A stretch of DNA of 64,000 bases from positions 535,197-599,196 of the forward strand of contig NZ_PEKX01000020.1 in the NCBI RefSeq assembly GCF_002796985.1. Direction: 5' to 3'. Under the pieces are notes generated by a model. The model saw only the letters and a program-made list of their open reading frames with translations. It did not search any database and was not told the DNA's origin. The DNA comes from Pseudomonas sp. (GTDB lineage Bacteria > Pseudomonadota > Gammaproteobacteria > Pseudomonadales > Pseudomonadaceae). Made by a program: the position numbers and the translations under genes. This document shows positions 34,278 to 43,616 of the stretch, one piece after another. Each line of letters opens with the position of its first letter. The stretch's first letter is position 1.

Positions 34278-36893
34278 TCAGCGCAGCGACAGTTGCGGGG
34301 CCGACGCGCTGCGCACCAGGGTGGGCGACTCGTCGATGCGGATGTTGGCCTGGCACTCGCCGCCGCCTTCGGGGCATTGCCAGGGCACCGGGTGGCCCTC
34401 GCGGAGGGCGATGCCTCGAGTGGCGTCCAGGCGCCAGAGGGTGTCGCTGCTGCCGGGCTTGCTGGTGATGTTCAGGGTCTGCTCGTGGCCCAGGGTCCAG
34501 GCCACCAGGATTTCCTCGCTGGCCTTGGCGAAGCGCAGCAGGTAGACGTTCGGGTCCTGGTTCGGCACGCGTCCGACGAAACGGTAGCGGCCGATGATGT
34601 CGGCGATGCTGGCCATGGCGTGGTAGGCCGGCTTGGGTTGGCCACCGGCGGTGAGCAGGCCGAAGTTGTGCTCCATGTCCGTGCGGTCGATGCCGTCGTC
34701 CACCAGGTCGTACCACCAGGCGCCCTTCACGTTGGGCAGGCTGCGCACCAGCACGTAGGCACGGGCCAGGTAGGTGGCCTGGCGCTCGCGGCTGATGCCG
34801 CAAGCGCCTTCGTGGGCCGGCCAGCTGAACTCGGTGAAGTACAGCGGCACCGGCTTGCCGGCGGCGGTTTCCAGCTTCTGGTTCACACCCTGGAACCAGT
34901 TCAGCCAGGCCTCAGGCGTGGACATCTCGCCCTCGCAGTACACCGAGGGATGCAACGAGATACCGTCGACCACATCCAGCACGCCGCCGCTGGCGATACG
35001 CTCGGCGAAGCCCTGGCGAATACCCTTGAGGGTGACGGCGCCGGCGAGCACCTTGGCCTGCGGGTCTTCCTCGCGAATCACCTTGGCGGTCGCGCGCACC
35101 AGGGTCAGGTAGTCGTCGCTGAAGTCCTTGTCGGTGGCGTTTTCCACGTCCCACTCGTTCCACACTTCGTAGAAGGCCACCTGCCCCTTGAAGCTGCGCA
35201 CCACGTAGCGCACGTAGCGCAGGTAGCCCTCGCGGGAGGCGTCGTCACGCGGCTTGGCGTTGCCGTAGAACTGGTTTTCGTTGCCCAGGATCAGCAACGT
35301 GCTGATACCCAGGCTGCGGGTGCTGCGTAGCTGAGCGCGCCACGCCGCATCGATGGACAGCACGCCGCGTTCACGCTCGACGCTGGACCAGTAGGCATCA
35401 TCGCGGAACGACAGGATGCCGGCCTCGTGGGCCAGGCGATTGATGCCGTCGCGGTTGCCGGGGCGGATGTTCTGGTGGGTGCTGGCGCCGACGATGAATT
35501 CCGCCGCAGCGAGATTCTCCACCGGTGCGTCCTTGGCCAACGCCCGAGGCGATTGCAGTCCACCGCCGATCAGCAGCGCGCAGGCCAGCAGGCTGAGCAT
35601 CCCGCCCTGCAGGCGCAGGCTGCGCGGCGCTGGTTGCGGAGCCGTCTCGTCCGGCAGGCGCAGGGCGCGGCCGATGGCCAGGCCGAGGAACAGGCTGGGG
35701 ATCGGCGATTCGAGCACGTCGCTGGTCCAGCCGATCAGCAGGATGCAGAAGGCGATGCCGAGCAGCGCGCGGGCTTCACGGCCGGGCTGGCATTGCAGGC
35801 GCATCAGCATCGGCACGGCCAACAGGTACAGGGCGCCGCCGGCGACGCCGAACAGGCACCAGAGGTAGAGCAACGAGTTGTCCGCCACCGCCAGTTGCTC
35901 GACGCCGAAGATCGGGAAGGCGGCATAGGCGCTGCCGGTCATGCCCAGGCCGGCGCCGGTGTAGATCCAGCCGTTGTAGTCCATCACCTTGATCAGGTTC
36001 GGCCAGGTGTTGACCAGGCGATCCACCATCGAACCCATCAGGTTGTCGCCGGTGGCGCTGGCCAGGTGCGGGTCGACCGGCGCATACAGACCGTACAGCG
36101 GCAGCAGTAGCGCGCCGAGCACCACCAGCAGTGCGCCGAAGAGGAACAGCAGGCGCTGGCGGCTGACGCTCATCACCAGCAAGGCGACGAAGAAGGCGCC
36201 GGCGGAGGACTTGTTGGTGGTCAACACGATGCCCACCAGCGCCGCCGCGTAGATCAGCCCGCGAACCAGCAACGGCAGGCGGAACGAGCCCAGGTACAGG
36301 CTGAAGATCGCCAGCATCATCGCCAGGCTCGAGGACATCCGCGAGAAGCCGGCGATACGGTCCAGGCCGTAGGCGTTCCAGGAGCGGTTGCCGCTGATCT
36401 CGACGCCGCCCATGGAGTAGGTGTAACCCTTCCACGGCACGTTGATCAGCAGGTCCAGGGCAATGCCGACCAGCGAGGCGAACAGGCAGAAGGCGATGAC
36501 CCAGCCTACCGCCTTGCGGTGCATTTCCAGGTAGGGACCGCAGAGCAGGCCGAACAGCAACGGGGCGTAGATGAACACGGCGAAGAAGCCGCTCTTGAAC
36601 TCGGCGCCGTGCAGCCGGCCGAGCAGCAGCGAGGCCGCCGCGAGGATCAGCAACAGCCACAGGCCGCGCTGCTGCGGACGGGTAATCAGCTCCCAGGCCA
36701 CCGCGATCACGCAGAACACCTTGGGCAGGTAGACGATGGCCGACAGGCCGGCCTGGTCGGTATAGAAGCGCAGCGCGCCGTTGAAGGTTTCCACCAGCAG
36801 CAACGCCATCAGCACCCCGAGCGCCAGCAACGAGCGGTCGAAGGTCACGCCGCGCGCCGGCTCAAAGCGTGGATACGGGGATTGCAGATCCAT
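34278..36893 (-). CDS. Fusion of Wzy-like O-antigen polymerase/ligase with clan-A (GH39/PslG-like) glycoside hydrolase
   Basis: 871-aa two-part protein. Residues about 20-410 carry some 11-12 membrane helices of the O-antigen ligase/polymerase type, with a large loop near residues 270-335 (APVDPHLASATGDNLMGS). Residues about 430-455 look like an embedded signal-peptide-like segment (MLSLLACALLIGGGLQSPRALA). Residues about 465-775 form a TIM-barrel glycosidase with acid/base Glu580 in YEVWNEWD and nucleophile Glu688 in LYFTEFSWP; the last 95 residues are beta-rich. The hydrolase would lie in the periplasm. Domain order suggests polymerisation and trimming are coupled in one polypeptide. The start at 36893 overlaps the previous gene by 32 nt. 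Confidence 0.85.
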   Translation of the reverse strand: MDLQSPYPRFEPARGVTFDRSLLALGVLMALLLVETFNGALRFYTDQAGLSAIVYLPKVFCVIAVAWELITRPQQRGLWLLLILAAASLLLGRLHGAEFKSGFFAVFIYAPLLFGLLCGPYLEMHRKAVGWVIAFCLFASLVGIALDLLINVPWKGYTYSMGGVEISGNRSWNAYGLDRIAGFSRMSSSLAMMLAIFSLYLGSFRLPLLVRGLIYAAALVGIVLTTNKSSAGAFFVALLVMSVSRQRLLFLFGALLVVLGALLLPLYGLYAPVDPHLASATGDNLMGSMVDRLVNTWPNLIKVMDYNGWIYTGAGLGMTGSAYAAFPIFGVEQLAVADNSLLYLWCLFGVAGGALYLLAVPMLMRLQCQPGREARALLGIAFCILLIGWTSDVLESPIPSLFLGLAIGRALRLPDETAPQPAPRSLRLQGGMLSLLACALLIGGGLQSPRALAKDAPVENLAAAEFIVGASTHQNIRPGNRDGINRLAHEAGILSFRDDAYWSSVERERGVLSIDAAWRAQLRSTRSLGISTLLILGNENQFYGNAKPRDDASREGYLRYVRYVVRSFKGQVAFYEVWNEWDVENATDKDFSDDYLTLVRATAKVIREEDPQAKVLAGAVTLKGIRQGFAERIASGGVLDVVDGISLHPSVYCEGEMSTPEAWLNWFQGVNQKLETAAGKPVPLYFTEFSWPAHEGACGISRERQATYLARAYVLVRSLPNVKGAWWYDLVDDGIDRTDMEHNFGLLTAGGQPKPAYHAMASIADIIGRYRFVGRVPNQDPNVYLLRFAKASEEILVAWTLGHEQTLNITSKPGSSDTLWRLDATRGIALREGHPVPWQCPEGGGECQANIRIDESPTLVRSASAPQLSLR

Positions 36894-38097
36894 GGTGCAC
36901 TCCGCAGGTGAGCAGGGTTTGCCGCAGCACGGCCTCGTATTCGTCGAGCATCCGTTCCACGCTGAGCAGCGACTCGACACTCCCGCGCGCGCGCAGCGCC
37001 AGGCGCCGGCGCAGCTCCGGGTCTTGCGCCAGGCGTTGGATGGCCACACGCAGGGAGTCGGGCTCATCAGGGTTGCACAGCAGGCCGTTGACTTCGTCGT
37101 GGATGATTTCCACCAGCCCGCCGCGCCGGGCCGCGATCACCGGCAGGTGGTGGGCGCAGGCCTCCAGCGCCACCATGCCGAAGGGCTCGTGGCAGATCGT
37201 CGGGACCACCGCGACGTCGATCTCGCGGAAGAACTCGCTGGCCTTGCGATAGCCGACGAAGTGCACGCGGTGCGGATCGGCCTGTGCCTTGAGGCGGTTC
37301 ACGTACTCCGGATCGCCCCGCCCGGCGATCAGCAGCGACGCCTCGGGCAGCGCATCGCGGAATGCCTCGAGCAGCCACTCCACGCCCTTGTGGGGGGCCA
37401 GCGTACCGATGAAGCCGTAACGCAGCGGCCGGTGCCGCTCCAGTGGCGCGGGGTCGTCGGCCTGCGGGGCGAAAGGCGATCCGTTGTGCACCACGTAGCT
37501 CCGGCTGCGAGCGAAGTACCCCGCCGAGACCAGGCTGTCGAGCTGATAGCGGCTGACTCCGACCACCGCGTCCACCTCGCTGGAGGCCTCGGCATGCGGG
37601 CGGCGCAGCAGCGCGCAGGAGGTGCACTGAACCTCGCAGTGCCGGCCGTTGCTGAAGCGCGTGCTGCGCGGGCAGGTCAGGTACTGGTCGTGGAGGATCT
37701 GCACGATCGGCAGGCCGGCGGCGCGAATCGCGTCCCAGGCGGAGATCGACCAGCCCGACAGGTTGTGACAGACCACGATGTCCGGCTCAACCTCTTCCAG
37801 CACCCGCTCCAGCACCCGGCGCATGCCGCGGTTGTAGCTATCCAGCGCGTGCCAGGCGAGGCGTTTCAGCGGCCCGCGGGCCTGCTCCTCGAACGGCCAG
37901 TAGAGGTTGCGCAGGCCGGCGCGCAGCACCGCGACACCATGGACCGTTTCGCGGCACAGCCCGTTGTCGGGGCCGGTGCATACCACCTGCACCTCATGGC
38001 CACGGCGCAGCAACCCTTCGCTCAGGGACTGCAGCATGACTTCCGCCCCCCCGGCGACATGCGGGGCGTACAGGGTATTGAGCAGCAGCACTCTCAT
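36862..38097 (-). CDS. Family-4 glycosyltransferase
   Basis: 411-aa GT4 enzyme. The N-terminal acceptor domain opens MRVLLLNTLYAPHVAGGAEVM. The C-terminal donor domain has YGFIGTLAPHKGVEWLLEAF and VPTICHEPFGMVALEACAHHLPV (E-x7-E). A Cys-rich segment (YLTCPRSTRFSNGRHCEVQCTSC) sits between them, typical of a subset of GT4 enzymes. The ATG at 38097 overlaps the upstream gene's stop (ATGA). Sugar unknown. Confidence 0.9.
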   Translation of the reverse strand: MRVLLLNTLYAPHVAGGAEVMLQSLSEGLLRRGHEVQVVCTGPDNGLCRETVHGVAVLRAGLRNLYWPFEEQARGPLKRLAWHALDSYNRGMRRVLERVLEEVEPDIVVCHNLSGWSISAWDAIRAAGLPIVQILHDQYLTCPRSTRFSNGRHCEVQCTSCALLRRPHAEASSEVDAVVGVSRYQLDSLVSAGYFARSRSYVVHNGSPFAPQADDPAPLERHRPLRYGFIGTLAPHKGVEWLLEAFRDALPEASLLIAGRGDPEYVNRLKAQADPHRVHFVGYRKASEFFREIDVAVVPTICHEPFGMVALEACAHHLPVIAARRGGLVEIIHDEVNGLLCNPDEPDSLRVAIQRLAQDPELRRRLALRARGSVESLLSVERMLDEYEAVLRQTLLTCGVHHGSAIPVSTL

Positions 38098-39092
38098 AGC
38101 GGGTAGGCCCGGTTCATGCCCAGGGCGCCGGCCTCGCCGTCGCGGATCGCCTGCAGCACCAGCGCCAGGCGGCTTTCGCACTGGTGACGGCGGGCGAAGA
38201 AGTGCAGCAGGCGGATGAATACCCAGCGGTTGAAGCGGTACATCCGCGGCGAGGTGACCCACAGGTTCTTGTCGAACCAGGCCTGGTTGCGCGCGGCGTA
38301 GTAGGCACGCAGGTCGGAGCTGCCGAGCAGGTAGGTCTCGTAGATGTTGGAGGTACGCGCCTTGATGTTCCAGGAGTTCTCCAGGTCGTCCAGGCCGGCC
38401 TCGGGCACCAGGTAGAGATGGCCGCCCAGGGCGCCGATACGGAAGGTGTACTCGGTGTCGTCGGCGTAGAGCACCAGGTCGCGGCGCGGCAGGCCGATGC
38501 GGCGGAACAGGTCGGCGTGACCGAGCAGCCCGCCGTAGTAAGCGAATGGCAGCTCCAGCAGTGGCTGCGCCGGGCGCGGCCTGGGCTTGCCCCAGGGCGT
38601 GCGGCGCCAGAGCTTGTAGGGCAACTGGCGGACGTGGAACCCGAAGTAGCTGGAACGCGGCGGCGTGACGAAGCGGGTCGGCACGCCGGAGGCTACGTCG
38701 GCCTGGTGGCTCGGGCGGAAGCCCAGCACCGCGGTGTTGTCCGTGCCATGGCGCAGCGCACAGTCGATCAGGCGTTGCTTGAGCAGGGGGAAGGAGCCAG
38801 GCGTCGGTGCGTTGTCGTCATCCATCAGCCAGATGAAGTCGCAGCCACTTTTAAGCGCGGCCTCGATGCCCACGGCATAGCCATTGGCCGAGCCGGTGTT
38901 GCTGTCCAGCTCGATCACCTGCACGCGGTTGGGCCAGAGCAGGAACAGTTGGTCCAGCTCGGCCACCGAAGCGTTGCTGACCACGATGGCGCGGGTGATG
39001 TCCTTCTCGCGGAAGGCACGCGCCAACAGTTCTTCCAGGTACTCCAGGCGATCGCCATAGGTCAGCGTCACCAGCACGGTCGATCCATTCAT
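38094..39092 (-). CDS. Family-2 glycosyltransferase
   Basis: 332-aa inverting GT-A enzyme. The N-terminus MNGSTVLVTLTYGDRLEYL and the metal-binding motif in DFIWLMDDDNAPTPG (DDD) identify the GT2 family. ELPFAYYGGLLGHADLF and LYADDTEYTFRIG are like rhamnosyl- or galactofuranosyltransferases. It is translationally coupled to the next gene. The link to rhamnose would fit dTDP-glucose made by RmlA but is inference. Confidence 0.88.
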   Translation of the reverse strand: MNGSTVLVTLTYGDRLEYLEELLARAFREKDITRAIVVSNASVAELDQLFLLWPNRVQVIELDSNTGSANGYAVGIEAALKSGCDFIWLMDDDNAPTPGSFPLLKQRLIDCALRHGTDNTAVLGFRPSHQADVASGVPTRFVTPPRSSYFGFHVRQLPYKLWRRTPWGKPRPRPAQPLLELPFAYYGGLLGHADLFRRIGLPRRDLVLYADDTEYTFRIGALGGHLYLVPEAGLDDLENSWNIKARTSNIYETYLLGSSDLRAYYAARNQAWFDKNLWVTSPRMYRFNRWVFIRLLHFFARRHQCESRLALVLQAIRDGEAGALGMNRAYPL

Positions 39093-39144
39093 CTCGCCAC
39101 TCCTCCTTGTTCGTGTGCCTGCTCTTGTGAGGGCGCTGGGCGCG

Positions 39145-39666
39145 TCAGGCGCGCCAGCCGCCGTGGCCGCTCACCGCCGAGAGCTGGCTGAGCGGAACCC
39201 GGATACGTTGTTCGCGTTGCAGCAGGTTGAGCAGGATCAGCCCGCGCTCGGTGCCGTCGTCGCAGAGGAAGATGGCCTCCACTTCGCACTCGCCGGCGCA
39301 CTTCACGCGCACCACCTGGCCTTGGTGGAAGCCGCTGGACGGGCGCTCAGGCATCGCTGCCAGCCGCTGGCGAATGCCTTCCACCAGGTCGTCGGCCACC
39401 GCCAGCGGTTGCGCGCCGAAACTGACGATGCGCGCCACGCCACGGGTGGAGCGGATCGGGAACCAGTTGTCGTGCTGCTGATCGAGGCGGATGAACAAGT
39501 AGCCGGGGAACAGCGGCTGCGGCCGACCGCCCTGCCCCACCAGCGGCCGATAGCAGGAGAAACCCTGGCGACCGAGGTTCTCCTCGGCGCGCAGTTCCTG
39601 GTGCGGCTTGGTCTGGATCAGGTACCAGCGGTACTGCGCGGCATCTACGGCGGAAGCGCCACTCAT
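39145..39666 (-). CDS. RfaH-like transcription antiterminator (NusG paralog)
   Basis: 173-aa NusG-family specialist. The NGN domain is at the N-terminus (YRWYLIQTKPHQELRAEENL, FPGYLFIRL) and a RfaH-type KOW region follows (GQVVRVKCAGECEVEAIF, then ERGLILLNLLQREQRIRVPL), close to E. coli RfaH at the C-terminus. RfaH binds RNA polymerase paused at ops sites, prevents Rho and pause-dependent loss of long polysaccharide operons, and recruits ribosomes. The ATG at 39666 overlaps the WbqC gene stop. It is encoded inside the operon it probably serves; two ops-like sites lie in that operon's leader. Confidence 0.85.
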   Translation of the reverse strand: MSGASAVDAAQYRWYLIQTKPHQELRAEENLGRQGFSCYRPLVGQGGRPQPLFPGYLFIRLDQQHDNWFPIRSTRGVARIVSFGAQPLAVADDLVEGIRQRLAAMPERPSSGFHQGQVVRVKCAGECEVEAIFLCDDGTERGLILLNLLQREQRIRVPLSQLSAVSGHGGWRA

Positions 39667-40412
39667 GACTCGTACTCCCCAAGGATGTCGGACGACGGAG
39701 CGGGTCGTTCCACGGTGTAGCGGCCCAGCAACCGCTGCATCTCGTCCGGCGGGTTGAACATCAGCACGTCGATGATCGACAGGCTGGGGACGAAATCCGG
39801 ACTGAACTGCGGGTAGCTCAGCTCGTCCATGCGCAGGAATTGCAGTTCCAGGCCATGGGCCTGGAACACGTCGGGCGAGTACAGGTGACGGCCGCCCTCC
39901 GGGTTGAGGTAAACGTCGCCACCCGCCTGTTTCACCGCCTCGATCAGGCGCTGGTCGCGGCCGATGTCCTCGGCCAGGTCCAGCTCTGAGACCCGCGCCA
40001 TGGGCGTGTCGATGCCCATGTAGTGGCAGATGCGGCGGATCGAGTGCTCGGCGAAGTGCGACAGGTTGCGCTCGGGGTGTTCGAGGATTTCCTCCAGCAG
40101 CGGCATCACCTGCGGGTAGCACGGCGCACGGTGGTAGGCATGGCGGATGGTGTGCAGCAGGCGCTGATTGCTCAGGCACATCTGCTCGCTCAGCCTTCGC
40201 TCATTGATCGCCTGGGTCTGCGAACCCTGTTCCAGGGGAAAACTGAACTGCCAGATTTTCCCGCCGACCAGCAGGCGATTGCGGTTGATCCAGCCGCGCC
40301 GGGTGTACTGCAGGCTGTCGCCGAGAATGAACAGGCTGCTCGCGGCGATCAGCTGGAAGTACCCCAGGTAGGGGAACAGGTACGGCTGCATGAGGCTGAC
40401 GATGTGGACCAT
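39663..40412 (-). CDS. WbqC-family protein
   Basis: 249-aa WbqC-like protein (start MVHIVSLMQPYLFPYLGYFQL, with FILGDSLQYTRRGWINRNRLL). The family occurs in O-antigen and capsule clusters, often with aminotransferases, and is suspected to modify amino sugars; its reaction is not established to my knowledge. Here it sits between the Wzc kinase and the RfaH-like gene, overlapping the latter by 4 nt. Cytoplasmic, no signal or membrane segments. Confidence 0.88.
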   Translation of the reverse strand: MVHIVSLMQPYLFPYLGYFQLIAASSLFILGDSLQYTRRGWINRNRLLVGGKIWQFSFPLEQGSQTQAINERRLSEQMCLSNQRLLHTIRHAYHRAPCYPQVMPLLEEILEHPERNLSHFAEHSIRRICHYMGIDTPMARVSELDLAEDIGRDQRLIEAVKQAGGDVYLNPEGGRHLYSPDVFQAHGLELQFLRMDELSYPQFSPDFVPSLSIIDVLMFNPPDEMQRLLGRYTVERPAPSSDILGEYES

Positions 40413-40439
40413 AGCTGCATCTCTTCCCTAAGTTCCCTT

Positions 40440-42653
40440 TCAGTCCTTGGCGTCGTAGCGGTAGGCATAGGCGCCGTAGTCGTACGCCGCGGTCGAGGCC
40501 TTGCGCTTCACGCCATTGAGGATCGCGCCCTGCAGGTGGATGCCGCTCTGCGCCAGGCGCCGCCGCGCGGTGTCGATCTCGCTGGCCGGGCTCTGGCCGA
40601 AGCGGGTCACCAGCAGGCAGATGCCGCACAGCCGGCCGACCAGGGCGGCGTCGGTCACCGCCAGCACCGGCGGGGTATCGACGATCACCAGGTCGTACAG
40701 GGACGAGGCATCGCGCAGCAGCTGGGCGAAGTTGTCGTGCATCAGCAGCTCGGAAGGGTTCGGCGCGGCGAAGCCACAGGAGATGAAGTCCAGCTCCGGG
40801 ACTTCGGTGGGCAGGATCACTTCGCTCAGCGGGCGGTGCGAACTCAGCGCGTCGGACAGGCCGTGGCGCGGGGTCAGGCCGAACACCCGGTGCAGGTAGC
40901 CCTTGCGCATGTCGGCGTCGATCAGCAGGGTGCGCAGGCCTGATTGCGCGACGATGGCCGCGAGGTTGCTGGAGACGAACGACTTGCCGGCGCCCGGCGC
41001 CGGGCTGGTGAGCATCACCACGTTGTTGCGCGCTTCGAGCAGGGCGAAATGCAGGTTGGTGCGCAGGCTGCGGATCGCCTCGTTGGCCAGGTCGCCGGGG
41101 GCGGAGGCAGCGAGCAGCTTGGGCGTGTGCCCGAGGAGGTCGCCCTTGCGCTCCTTCTCCAGGCGCTCCTGCTGCCGCGAATAGGGGATCGCAGCGAGCA
41201 CCGAAAGACCGAGCTGTTCGATCGCTTCGGGGTTCTCCACGCCACGGTAGAAAGCCTGGCGCAGGAACAGGATGCCCAGGGCGACGCAGAAGCCGAGCAG
41301 GGTGGCGAGCAGCACGATGACCTTGCGCATCGGCTTGGCCGGCTGCTCCACGTTGGCCTGGGCGGTGTCGATCACCCGCACGTTGCCGATGGTGCCGGCG
41401 CGGATGATGTCCTGCTCCTGGGCCTTGTTCAGCAGGGTGGTGTAAGTCTGCCGGGTGACCTGCATGTCACGGGACAGGCGCAGCAGTTCCTGCTGGGTGG
41501 CCGGCAGGGTCTGGATGCGTTTCTGCAGTTGCGCCTTGCGGTCTTCCAGGCTGCCCACTTGCTTGAGCAGGGCCTGGTAGGTCGGGTGCGTCGGGGTGTA
41601 GAGGCGGTCGTACTCGGCACGCTTGAGCTTGAGTTCGGACAGCTGGTTGTCGATGCCCACCACCTGGTCCAGCACGCCGCGGGTCTCGACGCTGATGTCA
41701 GCGGACTTGGCGGTGGTCTGGTAGGCGTTGTAGGCGGCTTCGGCGTGCTCCAGCTCCAGGCGCACCACCGGCAGCTGCGAGCGCAGGAACTGCAGGCGCT
41801 GGGAGGCTTCGGCGGAGCTGCGCTCGACGTTCTGCAGCACATAGAGGTGGCTGATCTTGTCGAGGATACGGTCAGCCTGCTGCGGGTTCGGGTCCTCCAG
41901 GGTCATGTAGATGATCCCCGAGTCCTTGCCAGCCTCGGCCACCTTGAGCAGCTTCTGGTAGTTCAGGGTGGTGGTCAGCAGGCGGTTCTTCACCAGGGTG
42001 AACTCGGTGCCGGGGCGCCCCACCAGCTCGTCCACCTCAATGCTGAAGCCCTTCTCCATCACGGGCTTCTTCAGCTCGCCACGCAGGATAAGCTCGTCGT
42101 CGGCGTTGAGCAGGTGGTAGGCCTCGCCACCATCGGCCACCAGGGTCAGCGGCTCGCCCAGGTACTCTTCCGGCACGTCGAGGGAGAACACCTTGATCTG
42201 CTCGCCGCCCCAGGCGTAGGAACCCATGCCCAGCCAGGGCGCAGCCAGGGTCTGCCCGGCTTCGGGCTTGTAGCGCCGCGCCAGGTAGTCACCAATCAGC
42301 GGCAGATGCCGGGGTTTGGCGACGATGTCCAGCTTGAGAATCTCCACCGCCTTGCCGAGCACCGCGCGGGATTTCAGCAGCTCGATCTCGGTGGAGGCGA
42401 TCGACACCGAGTCGGGGCGGTTGATCACCTCCGGCGTGCCGTTGAGGCCGTTCTTCTTCTGCTCGATCTGGATCATCGCGCCGGACACGTAGATCGGCGT
42501 GGCGACTACCGCGTAGAAGAGCCCGAGCACCGCAAACAGGCCAGTGACGGCAATGATCATCTTCTTGTGATCGAACAGCAGGCGCAACAGGCCGGCGACG
42601 TCGATACGGGTGTCCTGGAGCGTTTCCAGGGACGAGCGGGGCATGACACTCAT
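40440..42653 (-). CDS. Wzc/GumC-type polysaccharide co-polymerase and tyrosine autokinase
   Basis: 737-aa inner-membrane protein. The N-terminal Wzz domain has a transmembrane helix near residues 33-55 and a long periplasmic coiled-coil region, with a second helix near residue 440 (VIVLLATLLGFCVALGILFL). The cytoplasmic BY-kinase domain has Walker A SPAPGAGKSFVSSN, Walker A' LLIDADMRKGYLHRVF and Walker B LVIVDTPPVLAV. The C-terminus is a tyrosine cluster (AAYDYGAYAYRYDAKD, five Tyr) for autophosphorylation. It controls chain length and export with the Wza protein. Confidence 0.94.
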   Translation of the reverse strand: MSVMPRSSLETLQDTRIDVAGLLRLLFDHKKMIIAVTGLFAVLGLFYAVVATPIYVSGAMIQIEQKKNGLNGTPEVINRPDSVSIASTEIELLKSRAVLGKAVEILKLDIVAKPRHLPLIGDYLARRYKPEAGQTLAAPWLGMGSYAWGGEQIKVFSLDVPEEYLGEPLTLVADGGEAYHLLNADDELILRGELKKPVMEKGFSIEVDELVGRPGTEFTLVKNRLLTTTLNYQKLLKVAEAGKDSGIIYMTLEDPNPQQADRILDKISHLYVLQNVERSSAEASQRLQFLRSQLPVVRLELEHAEAAYNAYQTTAKSADISVETRGVLDQVVGIDNQLSELKLKRAEYDRLYTPTHPTYQALLKQVGSLEDRKAQLQKRIQTLPATQQELLRLSRDMQVTRQTYTTLLNKAQEQDIIRAGTIGNVRVIDTAQANVEQPAKPMRKVIVLLATLLGFCVALGILFLRQAFYRGVENPEAIEQLGLSVLAAIPYSRQQERLEKERKGDLLGHTPKLLAASAPGDLANEAIRSLRTNLHFALLEARNNVVMLTSPAPGAGKSFVSSNLAAIVAQSGLRTLLIDADMRKGYLHRVFGLTPRHGLSDALSSHRPLSEVILPTEVPELDFISCGFAAPNPSELLMHDNFAQLLRDASSLYDLVIVDTPPVLAVTDAALVGRLCGICLLVTRFGQSPASEIDTARRRLAQSGIHLQGAILNGVKRKASTAAYDYGAYAYRYDAKD

Positions 42654-42684
42654 GGACTTCCATCCTCCAGTGAGGCGGCGCGGC

Positions 42685-43614
42685 TCAGCGCGCCTGAATC
42701 GGGTTCAGCCGCTTGAGCAGGTTGGCGCCGTGGTTGCCGATCAACATCAGGAAGGCCTGCACCTTGCGCATGGGCGAAATGGCCGCCATGGACAGCCGGC
42801 AGACCTGCATCAGGAAGTACTCGTTGAGTGCCTGGTTACCCAGGCGCTGGTAGTAGCGCGACAGGCAGTAATAGGTGTGCAGGGTCATCTGCTGCTGCAC
42901 GCGGTCGGCCTGCATGGAGAAGATCCCGCCCTTGTGCACGCGGTAGGCGGCCGGGCGGATTTCCTCGATGAAGCGGCCCTTGCCGAAGGCGCCCAGCAGC
43001 GACCACCAGCACAGGTCGACCATGCGCGTGGTGCGCAGCTCCTCGGGCATCTCGGTGAGCACGTTGCGGAAGCAGGTGGTGAGCGTGGAGATCGGCCGCG
43101 CCTGTTGCAGCTCCAGGCGGCTGGCGTCGCGGCGGTACTTGCCGGTGAGCTGCCGGGGCTTGATCACGCCGTCCTCGTTGTAGGTGTAGGCGTCGTGGTA
43201 GGTGATCACGTAGTCCGGGTTCTTCTCCAGGAAGTCGACCTGGATCTGCAGCTTGCGCGGGTCGGTCCAGTAGTCGTCGCCCTCGCAGTAGGCGATGTAG
43301 CGACCACGCGCCTTGCGGAACACCGGCAGGCCGTGGGAGAAGCCCTTGGAGTACTGGTTTTCCTTGTGGAAGATCGGCTTGATGATGTGCGGATAACGTG
43401 CGGCGTAGTCGGCGATCAGCTCGCTGGTGCCGTCGTTGGAGGCGTCGTCGTTGACCAGCACTTCAAAGCGGAAATCGGTGACCTGCTCGAGGAAGCTGTC
43501 CAGCGTGCGGCCGATGTAGTTCACCTGGTTGTAGGCCAGGCAAACGATGCTCAAAAGGGGCTTCGGGTCTTCCGGCCAATTGGAGAGGATCTGCAGCTCG
43601 GAGCGGATATCCAT
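42685..43614 (-). CDS. Family-2 glycosyltransferase
   Basis: 309-aa GT2 enzyme. Motifs are LLSIVCLAYNQVNYIGRTLDS (nucleotide binding), FEVLVNDDASNDGTSELI, and IAYCEGDDYWTD with the metal-binding GDD. The start at 43614 lies 2 nt after the flippase stop, so it is translationally coupled. A longer upstream frame runs antisense-like through the flippase and is rejected. Donor sugar unknown. Confidence 0.9.
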   Translation of the reverse strand: MDIRSELQILSNWPEDPKPLLSIVCLAYNQVNYIGRTLDSFLEQVTDFRFEVLVNDDASNDGTSELIADYAARYPHIIKPIFHKENQYSKGFSHGLPVFRKARGRYIAYCEGDDYWTDPRKLQIQVDFLEKNPDYVITYHDAYTYNEDGVIKPRQLTGKYRRDASRLELQQARPISTLTTCFRNVLTEMPEELRTTRMVDLCWWSLLGAFGKGRFIEEIRPAAYRVHKGGIFSMQADRVQQQMTLHTYYCLSRYYQRLGNQALNEYFLMQVCRLSMAAISPMRKVQAFLMLIGNHGANLLKRLNPIQAR

Positions 43615-43616
43615 GT

